DNA from: Pseudomonadota bacterium
Lineage (GTDB): Bacteria > Myxococcota > Myxococcia > Myxococcales > Myxococcaceae
Assembly (NCBI GenBank): GCA_023423535.1
Contig: JAFAFL010000069.1
Coordinates: 1-64,000 of the forward strand
Direction: 5' to 3'
Length of the DNA stretch: 64,000 nt
The notes below the pieces were generated by a model, which was given only the letters and a program-made list of their open reading frames with translations, was not told the origin of the DNA and ran no database searches. The first letter of the stretch is position 1, and each line of letters begins with the position of its first letter. Positions 1 through 8,685 of the stretch are shown one piece after another. Both the position numbers and the translations under genes were made by a program.

Positions 1-52
1 CACGCGTCCCGAAGAGCGCGTGGCCACGCTCGGATCGGCGGACCTGCGATGA
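1..52 (+). CDS. 3' end of an upstream gene (partial, unidentified)
   Basis: The frame starting at base 2 is open to the window edge and ends at TGA (50-52), giving a C-terminus TRPEERVATLGSADLR. The stop overlaps the next start as ATGA, the usual arrangement of coupled genes here. Too little is visible to name a product. The call rests only on the open frame and the overlap. Confidence 0.4.
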   Translation, partial: TRPEERVATLGSADLR

Positions 53-1233
53 GCGCGCGTGTCCTCTTTGCTTGTGTGCTGCTCTCGAGCGGTGTCGTGG
101 GGATCGCCGGCTGCCGCGCCGACACCACGTCGGTGTTCGCGGAGGTTCGTTTCGACGACGCGCTCGCGCCCACGCAGCTGACCTTCGTGGTGACCGCGCC
201 CTCCGGCCAGTCGCTTCCGGAGGTGACGCGGCCTGAGGATCCCGGCGAGCCGTTGAAGTCCCCGCAGTCGTTGCGGCTGCTGCTTCCCGACGCTTTCGGC
301 GATGCAGCGATCGCGGTCACCGCCATCGGCCGGCGCGAGGGCGCGGAGGTCGCGCGAGACATGCGGCTCGTCACCCCGCGGGCGGGCGAAGAGGTCCCGC
401 TGCAGCTCGATCTCTCCTCCCCCGCCGAGTCCCGCTGCGGTCCGTTGAACCCCTGCGCGCCGGGGCTTCGCTGCGTGAACGATCTCTGCGTGTGCGATGC
501 GGAGAGCTGTCCTTCCGGCTGCTGCGACGAGAGCGGTTGTCGCGCACGATCCGCCTCGACCTGTGGCGCGGCGGGTGCTTCCTGCTTCGCGTGCGACGAG
601 CGCTCCGACGGTTGCAACGCCGAGGGCGCGTGTGCGTGCGGCAACGACTCGGCCTGCCGCCAGGGTCAGCGCTGCGTGGGTGGCACCTGCATCTGCGACG
701 GCCAGTCCTGCAACGGCTGCTGCGACGGGGACGAGTGCCGGCCCGGCGACGACGATGACCGCTGCGGCGCCGGCGGCATCGTGTGTCAGCCGTGCGGGAA
801 TGGAGACACCTGCAGCAACGGTATCTGCGGCGCCTGCACGCCGGGCGAATGCGACGGGTGCTGCTCCGGCTCGCGCTGCCTCAACCCGAGCCTCGGCGCG
901 TGCGGCGCCTCCGGCGTGGCCTGCATGGCCTGCGAGGCGCTGAAGGCAGACAACTGCTCGCCGGCCGGGCTCTGCCGTTGCGGCACGGGGATGCCCTGCG
1001 GCGACGGCCGTCAGTGCGTGGAGGGCCAGTGCCTCTGCACCCCCGAGTCGTGCGCGGGGTGCTGCGCGGGAAACACCTGCGTGACCGGCACGAGCGATGC
1101 GCAGTGCGGTTCGGGCGGCGAAGCGTGCGGTGCGTGCAGGAACGGCAACCGGTGCGTCAGCGGTGAGTGCCGGTGCGGGACGAAGCCAGCGTGCAGCGGG
1201 GCCTGCGTGCTCGGTGGCTGCGTCGGCGGCTGA
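49..1233 (+). CDS. Cysteine-rich secreted lipoprotein
   Basis: 394 aa. A hydrophobic signal sequence ends in a lipobox (GIAGC, Cys22), so the product should be lipidated and exported to the envelope. Residues about 25-125 form a cysteine-free domain with a beta-rich look. The rest consists of about four cysteine-rich units, each with a Cys-Gly-Cys-Cys type core (SCPSGCC, SCNGCC, ECDGCC, SCAGCC) and flanking CxxGxCxC segments. This resembles the EB-module or antistasin-like Cys-rich tails common in myxobacterial surface proteins; dense disulfide bonding is expected. It is probably translationally coupled to the gene whose end overlaps its ATG. No enzymatic motif is visible and the function is unknown. 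Confidence 0.8.
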   Translation: MSARVLFACVLLSSGVVGIAGCRADTTSVFAEVRFDDALAPTQLTFVVTAPSGQSLPEVTRPEDPGEPLKSPQSLRLLLPDAFGDAAIAVTAIGRREGAEVARDMRLVTPRAGEEVPLQLDLSSPAESRCGPLNPCAPGLRCVNDLCVCDAESCPSGCCDESGCRARSASTCGAAGASCFACDERSDGCNAEGACACGNDSACRQGQRCVGGTCICDGQSCNGCCDGDECRPGDDDDRCGAGGIVCQPCGNGDTCSNGICGACTPGECDGCCSGSRCLNPSLGACGASGVACMACEALKADNCSPAGLCRCGTGMPCGDGRQCVEGQCLCTPESCAGCCAGNTCVTGTSDAQCGSGGEACGACRNGNRCVSGECRCGTKPACSGACVLGGCVGG

Positions 1234-1331
1234 ATCTCGCGTCCCCTGCAGGCGAGCGTGCGTGAAGACGCGCTGCGGCAGTGTGGCGCGCGTTGGCGAG
1301 GTGGGGATCGTCGGGATATGCCACGGGCCCC

Positions 1332-2930
1332 ATGACGACTCCCCATGTGCCTGCAGCCGTGGCGCCCGAGACCGCGAAGGGCCGGTTCCCGCGGCAGATC
1401 CCGTTCATCATCGGCAACGAGGGCTGCGAGCGCTTCAGCTTCTACGGGATGCGGAACATCCTCACGGTGTTCCTCGTCGGCTACCTCCTCCTCGACACGC
1501 CGGACGAGCAGCAGCGCGCGGTGCAGGCGAAGGAGGTCTTCCACGTCTTCGTGATGGGCGTGTACTTCTTCCCGCTTCTCGGCGGCTGGCTCGCGGATCG
1601 CGTACTCGGGAAGTACCGGACGATCCTCTGGCTGAGCCTCCTCTACTGCGTGGGCCACGCGTTCCTCGCCATCTTCGAGACGAGCAAGCTCGGCTTCTAC
1701 TCGGGGCTCTTCCTCATCGCGCTGGGGTCCGGCGGCATCAAGCCCTGCGTCTCCACCTTCGTGGGCGACCAGTTCGATGCGTCGAACAAGCACCTCGCGC
1801 GGCTCGTGTACGACGCGTTCTACTGGATCATCAACTTCGGCTCGTTCTTCGCCTCGCTGCTCATCCCGCTGACGCTGACGAAGTGGGGCCCGTCGGTCGC
1901 GTTCGGCATCCCGGGCGCGCTGATGTTCCTCGCCACGGTCATCTTCTGGCTCGGCCGCAAGCACTACGTGAACGTGCCGCCCTCCGCGAGCGACCCGCAC
2001 TCGGTGATGAAGGTCGCGAAGACCGCGCTGCTCGCGCAGAAGCAGGGACAGGGACGGCCGGGTCTGGTCGTGGCGGTGATCGGCGCGGTGCTCGCGTTCG
2101 GCTCGCTCTTCCTCTTCCCGGTGCTCGGCTTCGTGGCCGCGTTCTGCCTCGGGCTCGTGCTGCTGCTCGCGTTCGGCGGCATCGGCGTGCAGATGCAGCT
2201 CGACCGCGCGCGCGGCGTGCACCCGGACTCGGACGTGGACGGGCTGCGCGCGGTGCTGCGCCTGCTCATCATCTTCGCGCTGGTCACCCCGTTCTGGTCG
2301 CTCTTCGATCAGAAGGCGTCGACGTGGGTGCTGCAGGCGCGCGGGATGGAGCTGCCGGGCTGGTCCTGGTTCACCAGCGCGGCGCAGATGCAGACGCTGA
2401 ACCCGCTGCTGGTGATGGCGCTCATCCCCTTCAACAACATCATCCTCTACCCGATGCTCGAGCGGATGGGCCTGCGCGTCACGCCGCTGCGGCGCATGAC
2501 GTGGGGCATCGCGTTCTCGGGTCTCGCGTGGATCGCCGCGGGCGCGTTCCAGCTGTCGATCGACGGCGGCGAGAAGATGACGATCCTCTGGCAGACGCTG
2601 CCCTACGCGCTGCTGACCTTCGGCGAGGTACTCGTCTCCGCGACCGGCCTCGAGTTCGCCTACTCGCAGGCGCCCGCGAAGGTGAAGGGCGTGCTGATGA
2701 GCTTCTGGTCGGTGTCGGTGACGGTGGGCAACCTGTGGGTGCTGCTCGTCAACGCGGCGGTGAAGAACGACACGGTGACGAACACCATCGCGCAGAGCGG
2801 CATCGGCGTGACCGCGTTCCAGATGTTCTTCTTCGCGGCCTTCGCCTTCGCCGCGGCGATCGCGTTCGGGCTCTACGCGCGCCGCTACAAGATGGCCGAC
2901 CACTACCGCGCGGCAGGCTCCGCGGCGTAG
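1332..2930 (+). CDS. POT/PTR-family proton-dependent oligopeptide transporter
   Basis: 532 aa from ATG 1332; the frame is open 51 nt further upstream, but those residues do not look like a POT N-terminus. The family signature appears early: NEGCERFSFYGMRNIL holds the ExxER motif of helix 1 that couples protons to substrate. About twelve to fourteen hydrophobic segments follow, with PTR motifs such as GSGGIKPCVSTFVGDQF near residue 140 and the late FxYSQAP segment. Known family role: import of di- and tripeptides, sometimes other small solutes, across the inner membrane using the proton gradient. The substrate here cannot be read from sequence. It stands alone, 27 nt upstream of the glycosyltransferase gene. 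Confidence 0.88.
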   Translation: MTTPHVPAAVAPETAKGRFPRQIPFIIGNEGCERFSFYGMRNILTVFLVGYLLLDTPDEQQRAVQAKEVFHVFVMGVYFFPLLGGWLADRVLGKYRTILWLSLLYCVGHAFLAIFETSKLGFYSGLFLIALGSGGIKPCVSTFVGDQFDASNKHLARLVYDAFYWIINFGSFFASLLIPLTLTKWGPSVAFGIPGALMFLATVIFWLGRKHYVNVPPSASDPHSVMKVAKTALLAQKQGQGRPGLVVAVIGAVLAFGSLFLFPVLGFVAAFCLGLVLLLAFGGIGVQMQLDRARGVHPDSDVDGLRAVLRLLIIFALVTPFWSLFDQKASTWVLQARGMELPGWSWFTSAAQMQTLNPLLVMALIPFNNIILYPMLERMGLRVTPLRRMTWGIAFSGLAWIAAGAFQLSIDGGEKMTILWQTLPYALLTFGEVLVSATGLEFAYSQAPAKVKGVLMSFWSVSVTVGNLWVLLVNAAVKNDTVTNTIAQSGIGVTAFQMFFFAAFAFAAAIAFGLYARRYKMADHYRAAGSAA

Positions 2931-2957
2931 TCCGTGATAGGGCGGCCAACGAACGTC

Positions 2958-5228
2958 ATGGCCGTCCATCAGCTCATTCCGTCCTTCGTTCCCGGCGACG
3001 CCACCGGCCAGGCTGCACTGCACCTGGCGATGCTGCTGCGCCGGCTCGGACTGCACGGAGAGATCTACGCGGACGAGGTCGCCCCGGAGCTGTCGTCTCT
3101 CGCGCTGCCGGCACGCGCGCTGAGGCCTTCTCCGGACGACCTCGTGCTCTACCACCACGGCATCGCTTCGCCGCTCGCGGGGCGGATGCTCCATCTGGAG
3201 TGCCGGCGCGGCGTGGTCTTCCACAACGTCACGCCCGCCCGCTTCTACCGGGGCACGCCGCTCGAGGAGGCGCTGGTCGGTGGCCGCGCCCAGCTCGCCG
3301 CGCTCGCGCCGCACATGGACGTGTGCATCGGCGTCTCCCGCTACAACGCGGAGGAGCTGCGCGTGGCGGGCGCGCGGAACGTGAAGGTCGTGCCGCTCTT
3401 CGTCGAGCCGGAGCGCTTCAGCATCGAGGCTTCGGACCCGGAGCGGCTGCGGGCGCTGCGCGAGGGCGGGCCGGCGGTGCTCAGCGTCAGCCGCGTGGTG
3501 CCGCACAAGCGCTTCGAGGATCTGCTCGCGCTCCACGAGGAGCTGCTGCGCCTGCGTCCGGATGCGCGGCTGCTGCTGGTCGGCGGGTACGAGGCGGGTG
3601 GGCGCTACTTCAAGGGGCTGCGGGAGAGGGCTTCGAAGCTGCGCGGCGTGCAGTTCCTCGGGAAGGTCGATCACGCCGGGCTCGTCGCGGCGTATCGCGC
3701 GAGCAGCGCGTTCGTCTCCATGAGTGAGCACGAGGGCTTCGGCGTGCCGCTGGTCGAGGCGATGGCCTCGGAGCTGCCAGTGCTCGCCTTCGCGGCGTCC
3801 GCGGTGCCGGAGACGCTGGGCGGCGCGGGAGTCGCCTTCACCGAGAAGAACTTCGCCTTCCTCGCCGAGCTGGTGAACGCGCTGTGGCGGGACGATGCGC
3901 TGAGGCAGAAGGTCGTGCGCGGGCAGAAGAAGCGGCTCGCCGCGTTCAGCGCGGATGCGGCGGAGGGCGCGCTGCGGGAGGCGTTGGAGGGTGTCGCGCG
4001 CCCCGCTCCGGTGAAGGTGAGGAGGGTTGCGAGGAAGAAGCCGTCCGTGGCCGTCGTGGTCCAGCGCTACGGCGAGGTGACCGGCGGCGCGGAGAAGCAC
4101 GCGGAGATGATCGCCGAGCGACTGGCGGAGGAGTGGGACGTCACCGTCCTCACCACCTGCGCGAAGGATCACCTCTCCTGGGAGAACCACTTCGAGCCGG
4201 GCGAGTCGCGTCACGGCGCCGCTCGGGTGCTGCGCTTCCCGACTTCACGGCCGCGCGAGATGCGCTGGTTCAACGCGCTCTCCCGGAAGCGCTTCGGCAT
4301 CCCGCAGGATCGGCTGCACGAGGAGCACTGGATCGCCGAGCAGGGGCCGCTCGCGCCCGGACTCCTTCGTCACCTGTCGGAGCGGCAGGGCGACTACGAC
4401 GCGTTCGTCTTCTTCACCTACCTCTACGCACCGACGGTGTGGGGACTGCCGCTGGTCGCGGAGCGCAGCGTGCTGGTGCCCACCGCGCACGACGAGCCGC
4501 CCTTCGCGTTCCACGCCTACGCCGAGCCCTTCGAGCGCACGCGCGCCCTGCTCTGCAACACGAAGGAGGAGGAGGCGCTCATCCGCCGCCGCTTCCCCCA
4601 TGCCGCGCGCAGCCGGGTGGTGGGCGTGGGCGTAGAGCCCCTGCCCGGAGATCCACAGCGCTTCCTCCGCGAGCACGGGCTGCCCGAGGACCGCGACTAC
4701 CTCCTCTACGTCGGCCGCATCGAGCCGGGCAAAGGCATCGGCGAGTTGCTGGAGGGGTACCGGGCCCTGCGCCGCGCGCGTCCCTCGGATGCACCGGAGC
4801 TCGTGTTCGCCGGTGGCCTGGCGATGAAGCTCTCCGGCGAGGGCGTTCGCTACGTCGGCCGCGTGAGCGAGCAGTCGAAGTGGGACGCATTGAGTGGCGC
4901 GGCCGCGGTCGTGGCGCCGTCGAAGTACGAGAGCCTGTCGCTGCTCGCGCTGGAGGCCTTTGCCGCGGGTGCGCCGCTGGTGGCGAACGGGCAGAGCGAG
5001 GTGCTCGAGGGCCAGGTGCAGCGCAGCGGTGCGGGCGTGACGTATCGCGATGCCGAGTCCTTCGTGCGCGCCGTGCAATCCGTGCGTGCGCCGGAAGCTC
5101 GCGCCCAGTTCTCGAAGAAGGGCCGGACCTTCGCGCGCAGACACCGGTGGTCGGAAGTGATGGCGGTCTATCGCGAGGAGCTCACGCGAATCGTCAGGCC
5201 GGCCGCGCATACAAAGGAAGAGACATGA
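2958..5228 (+). CDS. Two-domain GT-B glycosyltransferase (tandem GT4 modules)
   Basis: About 756 aa from ATG 2958 (a GTG at 2934 is also possible). Two complete GT4-like halves are joined. The first, about residues 1-350, has LSVSRVVPHKRFEDL and the EHEGFGVPLVEAM donor-binding motif (ExxGxxxxE type). The second begins near VQRYGEVTGGAEKHAE and ends with YVGRIEPGKGIGELL and KYESLSLLALEAFAAG. Each half should transfer a nucleotide-sugar unit to a growing glycan on the cytoplasmic face. The gene overlaps the next by ATGA and leads into wzm and wzt, so it probably builds or caps the O-antigen or a related polymer exported by that ABC transporter. Specificity is not readable. Confidence 0.85.
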   Translation: MAVHQLIPSFVPGDATGQAALHLAMLLRRLGLHGEIYADEVAPELSSLALPARALRPSPDDLVLYHHGIASPLAGRMLHLECRRGVVFHNVTPARFYRGTPLEEALVGGRAQLAALAPHMDVCIGVSRYNAEELRVAGARNVKVVPLFVEPERFSIEASDPERLRALREGGPAVLSVSRVVPHKRFEDLLALHEELLRLRPDARLLLVGGYEAGGRYFKGLRERASKLRGVQFLGKVDHAGLVAAYRASSAFVSMSEHEGFGVPLVEAMASELPVLAFAASAVPETLGGAGVAFTEKNFAFLAELVNALWRDDALRQKVVRGQKKRLAAFSADAAEGALREALEGVARPAPVKVRRVARKKPSVAVVVQRYGEVTGGAEKHAEMIAERLAEEWDVTVLTTCAKDHLSWENHFEPGESRHGAARVLRFPTSRPREMRWFNALSRKRFGIPQDRLHEEHWIAEQGPLAPGLLRHLSERQGDYDAFVFFTYLYAPTVWGLPLVAERSVLVPTAHDEPPFAFHAYAEPFERTRALLCNTKEEEALIRRRFPHAARSRVVGVGVEPLPGDPQRFLREHGLPEDRDYLLYVGRIEPGKGIGELLEGYRALRRARPSDAPELVFAGGLAMKLSGEGVRYVGRVSEQSKWDALSGAAAVVAPSKYESLSLLALEAFAAGAPLVANGQSEVLEGQVQRSGAGVTYRDAESFVRAVQSVRAPEARAQFSKKGRTFARRHRWSEVMAVYREELTRIVRPAAHTKEET

Positions 5229-5692
5229 ACCTCCTCGGTCGCGACATCCCCGTGCGCGCGCTGGTCGAGCGCATCGAAGAGCGCCTGCAGCTGCGCGGGC
5301 TGGGTGGGCTGCAACCACCCGCCGCGCGTCCCATCGATCTCGACGGGCCGGAGCCGAGGGTCGATCCCCTGAGCTTCAGCCTCGGGGCGCTCGAGGCCCA
5401 CGCGGATCCCACTCGTCCCCTGCCGCTGCAGACGCACCGGGGCGGCGCGGGTCAGGCGGTGCTGCTCGCCAAGTGGGCGTTCAGGAAGACGTGCCAGGTC
5501 TTCATCAACGAGGCCCTCGGCCGGCAGCGCCTCTTCAACGGGCACGTGCGGGACTCGTACGCGCAGCTCGCCGCAGAGGTGATCCAGCTGCGGCGGGAGG
5601 TGGAGGGGCTGCGCTCTTTGGAGTCGGTGGCGTCCGCGCCTCAGCGTCCGAAGTCGCGCCCGACCCGGAAGAAGAAGAGCGACGAGAGCTGA
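5225..5692 (+). CDS. Unknown protein of the polysaccharide export operon
   Basis: 155 aa, start ATG 5225 overlapping the glycosyltransferase stop (ATGA). I do not recognise a family. The N-terminal half is polar and proline-rich, with a predicted amphipathic start (LGRDIPVRALVERIEERLQ). The middle (KWAFRKTCQVFINEALGR) may be a helix pair. Residues about 120-140 (AAEVIQLRREVEGLRSLE) look like a short coiled coil, and the tail is very basic. There is no signal peptide and no membrane segment. Its position between a glycosyltransferase and the Wzm/Wzt exporter suggests an accessory, perhaps a scaffold or chain-length partner; that is inference from context only. Confidence 0.7.
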   Translation: MNLLGRDIPVRALVERIEERLQLRGLGGLQPPAARPIDLDGPEPRVDPLSFSLGALEAHADPTRPLPLQTHRGGAGQAVLLAKWAFRKTCQVFINEALGRQRLFNGHVRDSYAQLAAEVIQLRREVEGLRSLESVASAPQRPKSRPTRKKKSDES

Positions 5693-5768
5693 GCCTGCCT
5701 GTCCGGCCAGCGAGCCCATTGGCGCGGCTGTCGCGCACCCGACGGACTTCGCGTATGAACGCGCCCGC

Positions 5769-6566
5769 ATGATTCGCAACCTGCGCGAGCTGTACCAGTA
5801 CCGCGCCCTGCTCCTGAGCCTGGTCCAGCGCGAGCTGAAGGCCCGTTATCGCGGGTCGGTGCTCGGCTTCCTCTGGACCTTCCTCAACCCGATGCTCCTC
5901 ATGCTCGTGTACTCGCTGATCTTCAGCGTCTACATGCGCAACTCGATGGAGAACTACACCTACTTCCTCTTCATCGGGTTGCTGCCGTGGCTGTGGTTCG
6001 CGTCCTCGGTGGGCGGTGGCGCGAGCGCGATCAGCGACCGGCGCGATCTGCTGACGAAGGTGCGCTTCCCCGCGCAGGTGCTCCCCGCGACGGTGGTGAT
6101 CACCAACCTCGTGAACTACGTGCTGGCGCTTCCCTTGATGGTGGGGCTCGGCGCGTTCAACGGCATGTGGCCGGGCTGGGAGGTGCTGCTCTTCCCCGTC
6201 GTGCTCTTCGTGCAGCTGCTCTTCACGCTGGCGTTGAGCTATCTCATCTCGGCGCTGAACGTGGGCTTCCGGGATCTGCAGCACATCATCGGCAACCTGC
6301 TCACCCTCTCCTTCTTCCTCACGCCGGTCCTCTACTCGTACCGGGACGTGCAGGCGAAGCTCGAGGCGTGGCCGGTGGCGCGCGACCTCTTCCTCTACGG
6401 CAACCCGATGGCGGTGATCGTCCGGAGCTACCAGGCGATCTTCTACGAGCACTCGCTGCCGCCGCTGGTGCCGTTGTTCGGCGTCTTCACCGTCTCGCTG
6501 GGGCTGCTCTGGATCAGCGCGCGCGTCTTCGAGTCGCGCCGCGAAGAGTTCGCCGAGCTCGTGTAG
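5769..6566 (+). CDS. wzm: O-antigen/polysaccharide ABC transporter permease
   Basis: 265 aa, the usual length for Wzm. ABC-2 type permease with six hydrophobic segments. The amphipathic N-terminus (LRELYQYRALLLSLVQRELK) precedes KARYRGSVLGFLWTFLNP, a signature of this group. With the ATPase encoded 36 nt downstream it should form the inner-membrane channel that moves an undecaprenyl-linked glycan to the periplasm. Paired genes of this type are required for O-antigen in Myxococcus xanthus (wzm-wzt, sasA locus), which supports the name; the exported polymer here is not known. Confidence 0.88.
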   Translation: MIRNLRELYQYRALLLSLVQRELKARYRGSVLGFLWTFLNPMLLMLVYSLIFSVYMRNSMENYTYFLFIGLLPWLWFASSVGGGASAISDRRDLLTKVRFPAQVLPATVVITNLVNYVLALPLMVGLGAFNGMWPGWEVLLFPVVLFVQLLFTLALSYLISALNVGFRDLQHIIGNLLTLSFFLTPVLYSYRDVQAKLEAWPVARDLFLYGNPMAVIVRSYQAIFYEHSLPPLVPLFGVFTVSLGLLWISARVFESRREEFAELV

Positions 6567-6602
6567 GTCCGCTCAGATCAGGGTCAGGTCAGGGAACACG
6601 TC

Positions 6603-7895
6603 ATGGCATCCGCCGACATCGCGATCGACATCCAGGGCATCACCAAGCGCTTCCGCAAGAGCACCATCTCGCGCGAGTACACGACGCTGAAGTCGGAGCT
6701 GGTGAACATCCTCCTGCGGCGCGGCAAGAAGGATCGCTCGCACTGGATCGAGGTGCTGAAGGGCGTGAACGTCAGCATCCCGCGAGGCCGCACGGTCGGG
6801 ATCATCGGGCGCAACGGCTCGGGCAAGAGCACGCTGCTGAAGCTGATCAACGGCATCTACTCGCCGACCGAGGGGAAGATCGAGGTCAACGGCCGCATCA
6901 GCGCCCTGCTGGAGCTGGGCGCGGGCTTCCATCCGGACTTCTCCGGCCGCGAGAACATCACCATCAACGGGATCATCCTCGGGATGACGCGCAGCGAGAT
7001 CCGCGCGCGCATGGACGAGATCATCGCCTTCGCCGAGCTGGGCGACTTCATCGACGAGCCGGTGCGCACCTACTCGAGCGGCATGTACATGCGGCTCGCG
7101 TTCGCGGTGGCCACGCACGTGGATCCGGACATCCTCGTGATCGACGAGATCCTCGCGGTGGGCGACGCGCACTTCTCGAAGAAGTCGAAGGCGAAGATGG
7201 ACGAGTTCAAGTCGTCGGGAAAGACGATCGTCCTCGTCACGCACGACCTCAAGACCGTCGAGCAGTGGTGCGACCTGGCGGTGTGGATCGACGGCGGCAA
7301 GGTCCGCGACATCGGCGATCCGCGCGCGGTGGTCGGCCACTATCACCGCGTCATCGCCGAAGAGGAGGCCGCGCGCGCCGCCACCACGCCGCCCCCTCCC
7401 CCGCCGCGCCAGCCGCGCACCGGGCCCGCCTACGAAGCGAACAAGCGCTGGGGAAGCTTCGACCTCGAGATCACCGACGTCACGCTGCCGGAGGGCGCGC
7501 CGGTGCGTCCCGATGAGGGCATGCGGATCTCGCTCGCGTTCCAGCGCTTCACCGAGGCCCTGGCGGGCGTGGAGTTCAGCGTCTCGCTGCTCCGCCCGGA
7601 TGGTCAGTCGCTGTGGAGCACGCGCGTCAGCGCCCCCGCCTCGCCGCTGCCGGAGAAGGGCGCGCTGGAGCTCGTGCTGCACTCGCTCCCCGTGGCGGAC
7701 GGCGAGTACCGGCTGGAAGTCGTGGCCCGTTCGCCGGATGGCCAGGTGCTCGACTGTCGCCGCGAGCTGGACCGCTTCTTCGTCCGCGGCGACGGGGGCG
7801 GGACGGGAGCAATCCGCATCGCGCACCAGTGGAGTGTCACTGCCCCGCGGGCGGGTGAGGCGCCGCACCTGCAGCTCGTGTCGTCGGCGAGTTAG
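6603..7895 (+). CDS. wzt: O-antigen ABC transporter ATP-binding protein with C-terminal carbohydrate-binding domain
   Basis: 430 aa. The N-terminal 250 residues are an ABC ATPase: Walker A GRNGSGKST (about residue 68), signature YSSGMYMRLAFAV, Walker B ILVIDEILAVGD, and H-loop VTHDLK. After a proline-rich linker (about residues 260-270, PPPPPPRQP) comes a beta-rich domain of about 150 residues, the place of the Wzt_C domain that in known systems binds the modified non-reducing end of the finished polymer before export. Its presence suggests a capped O-polysaccharide. The gene lies directly after wzm in the same transcription unit. Confidence 0.9.
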   Translation: MASADIAIDIQGITKRFRKSTISREYTTLKSELVNILLRRGKKDRSHWIEVLKGVNVSIPRGRTVGIIGRNGSGKSTLLKLINGIYSPTEGKIEVNGRISALLELGAGFHPDFSGRENITINGIILGMTRSEIRARMDEIIAFAELGDFIDEPVRTYSSGMYMRLAFAVATHVDPDILVIDEILAVGDAHFSKKSKAKMDEFKSSGKTIVLVTHDLKTVEQWCDLAVWIDGGKVRDIGDPRAVVGHYHRVIAEEEAARAATTPPPPPPRQPRTGPAYEANKRWGSFDLEITDVTLPEGAPVRPDEGMRISLAFQRFTEALAGVEFSVSLLRPDGQSLWSTRVSAPASPLPEKGALELVLHSLPVADGEYRLEVVARSPDGQVLDCRRELDRFFVRGDGGGTGAIRIAHQWSVTAPRAGEAPHLQLVSSAS

Positions 7896-7996
7896 CGACA
7901 GACCCTCACGAAACCGATCGTCCGACGAGGCCCCGATAGACCGAGGGCAGTGCCCACTGGCTTGACTTACGGCAACCGCACCAGCACGTTCACCGT

Positions 7997-8197
7997 ATGA
8001 GCGCCGAGAAGAAGGTCACAGTGATGCTGCCGGAAGACCTTCTCGAACGGGCGCTGCGAGCAAGCGGCGAGGGCATTACGCCCACTCTGCGCAGGGGGCT
8101 CGAGCTCATCGCAGCAAAGGACGCCTACAAGGGCCTGCTTCGGCTGAAGGGCAAGGTCGACTTGAAGATCGACCTCGACGAACTCCGCCGGGATTGA
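7997..8197 (+). CDS. vapB: VapB-like antitoxin
   Basis: 66 aa. The N-terminal VTVMLPEDLLERALRAS reads as a ribbon-helix-helix DNA-binding motif, followed by an acidic and basic C-terminal tail of the kind that wraps a PIN toxin. The stop (8195-8197) overlaps the toxin start as TTGA. Such antitoxins neutralise the partner RNase and repress their own promoter. No clear Shine-Dalgarno precedes the ATG; a TTGACT hexamer at 7962-7967 could serve as a -35 but the -10 is poor. The pair sits between the polysaccharide operon and an unrelated oxidoreductase, an insertion typical of mobile toxin-antitoxin modules. Confidence 0.8.
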   Translation: MSAEKKVTVMLPEDLLERALRASGEGITPTLRRGLELIAAKDAYKGLLRLKGKVDLKIDLDELRRD

Positions 8198-8574
8198 CCG
8201 AAGTGATCGCAGCGGACACCAGCGCCTGGATCGACTTCGGCAAGGGCGCCGACAGCACCGCGGGACGCCGGCTCGAAGAAGCGCTCCTTCAGGGGACGTT
8301 GGTCATGCCGGCGCCGGTTCTGTTCGAACTCTTGAGCGCTCCGGGTCTGACGCGCGCCTTTGCCCAGCACCTACGCGAGTTGCCCAGGATCGACTCGCAG
8401 GACGGCTATTGGGAGCGGGCAGCCGAGCTTCGCCGCGCCGTGCTTGCGAAGGGCCTGAAGGCCCGCGCCATGGACTGCCTCATCGCGCAGGTATGTATCG
8501 ACGAGGACGTCGCGCTCATCGCGGCCGACCGTGACTTCCGGCACTTCAAGTCGTTCGGGCTCAAGCAGGTCTGA
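8194..8574 (+). CDS. vapC: VapC-like PIN-domain ribonuclease toxin
   Basis: 126 aa, standard PIN-toxin length. The acidic metal-binding residues are all present: Asp8 (AADTSAW), Glu45 (VLFELL), Asp94 (RAMDCLIA) and Asp112/Asp114 (AADRDF). This predicts an active Mg-dependent RNase, in known relatives directed at tRNA or rRNA. The TTG at 8194 overlaps the antitoxin stop; a GTG at 8203 (VIAADTS) is an alternative and would shift residue numbers by three. Expression is likely coupled to vapB. Confidence 0.85.
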   Translation: MTEVIAADTSAWIDFGKGADSTAGRRLEEALLQGTLVMPAPVLFELLSAPGLTRAFAQHLRELPRIDSQDGYWERAAELRRAVLAKGLKARAMDCLIAQVCIDEDVALIAADRDFRHFKSFGLKQV

Positions 8575-8685
8575 GCCGGCGCATCGCGTCGTTAGCTCCC
8601 CGCATGGCTCTGGCAAGTTGACGCGGCGCGGCCGGGCTCTCTGCCTTGCACGGTCCGGAGGCGTGAAATAGAGGGGTCCGGCCCC

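Noticed and set aside
1011..4214. A 1067-codon minus-strand frame across the POT transporter and glycosyltransferase genes
   Set aside because: Arg/Glu/His-rich translation without domains, antisense to two well-supported genes; an effect of high third-position GC.
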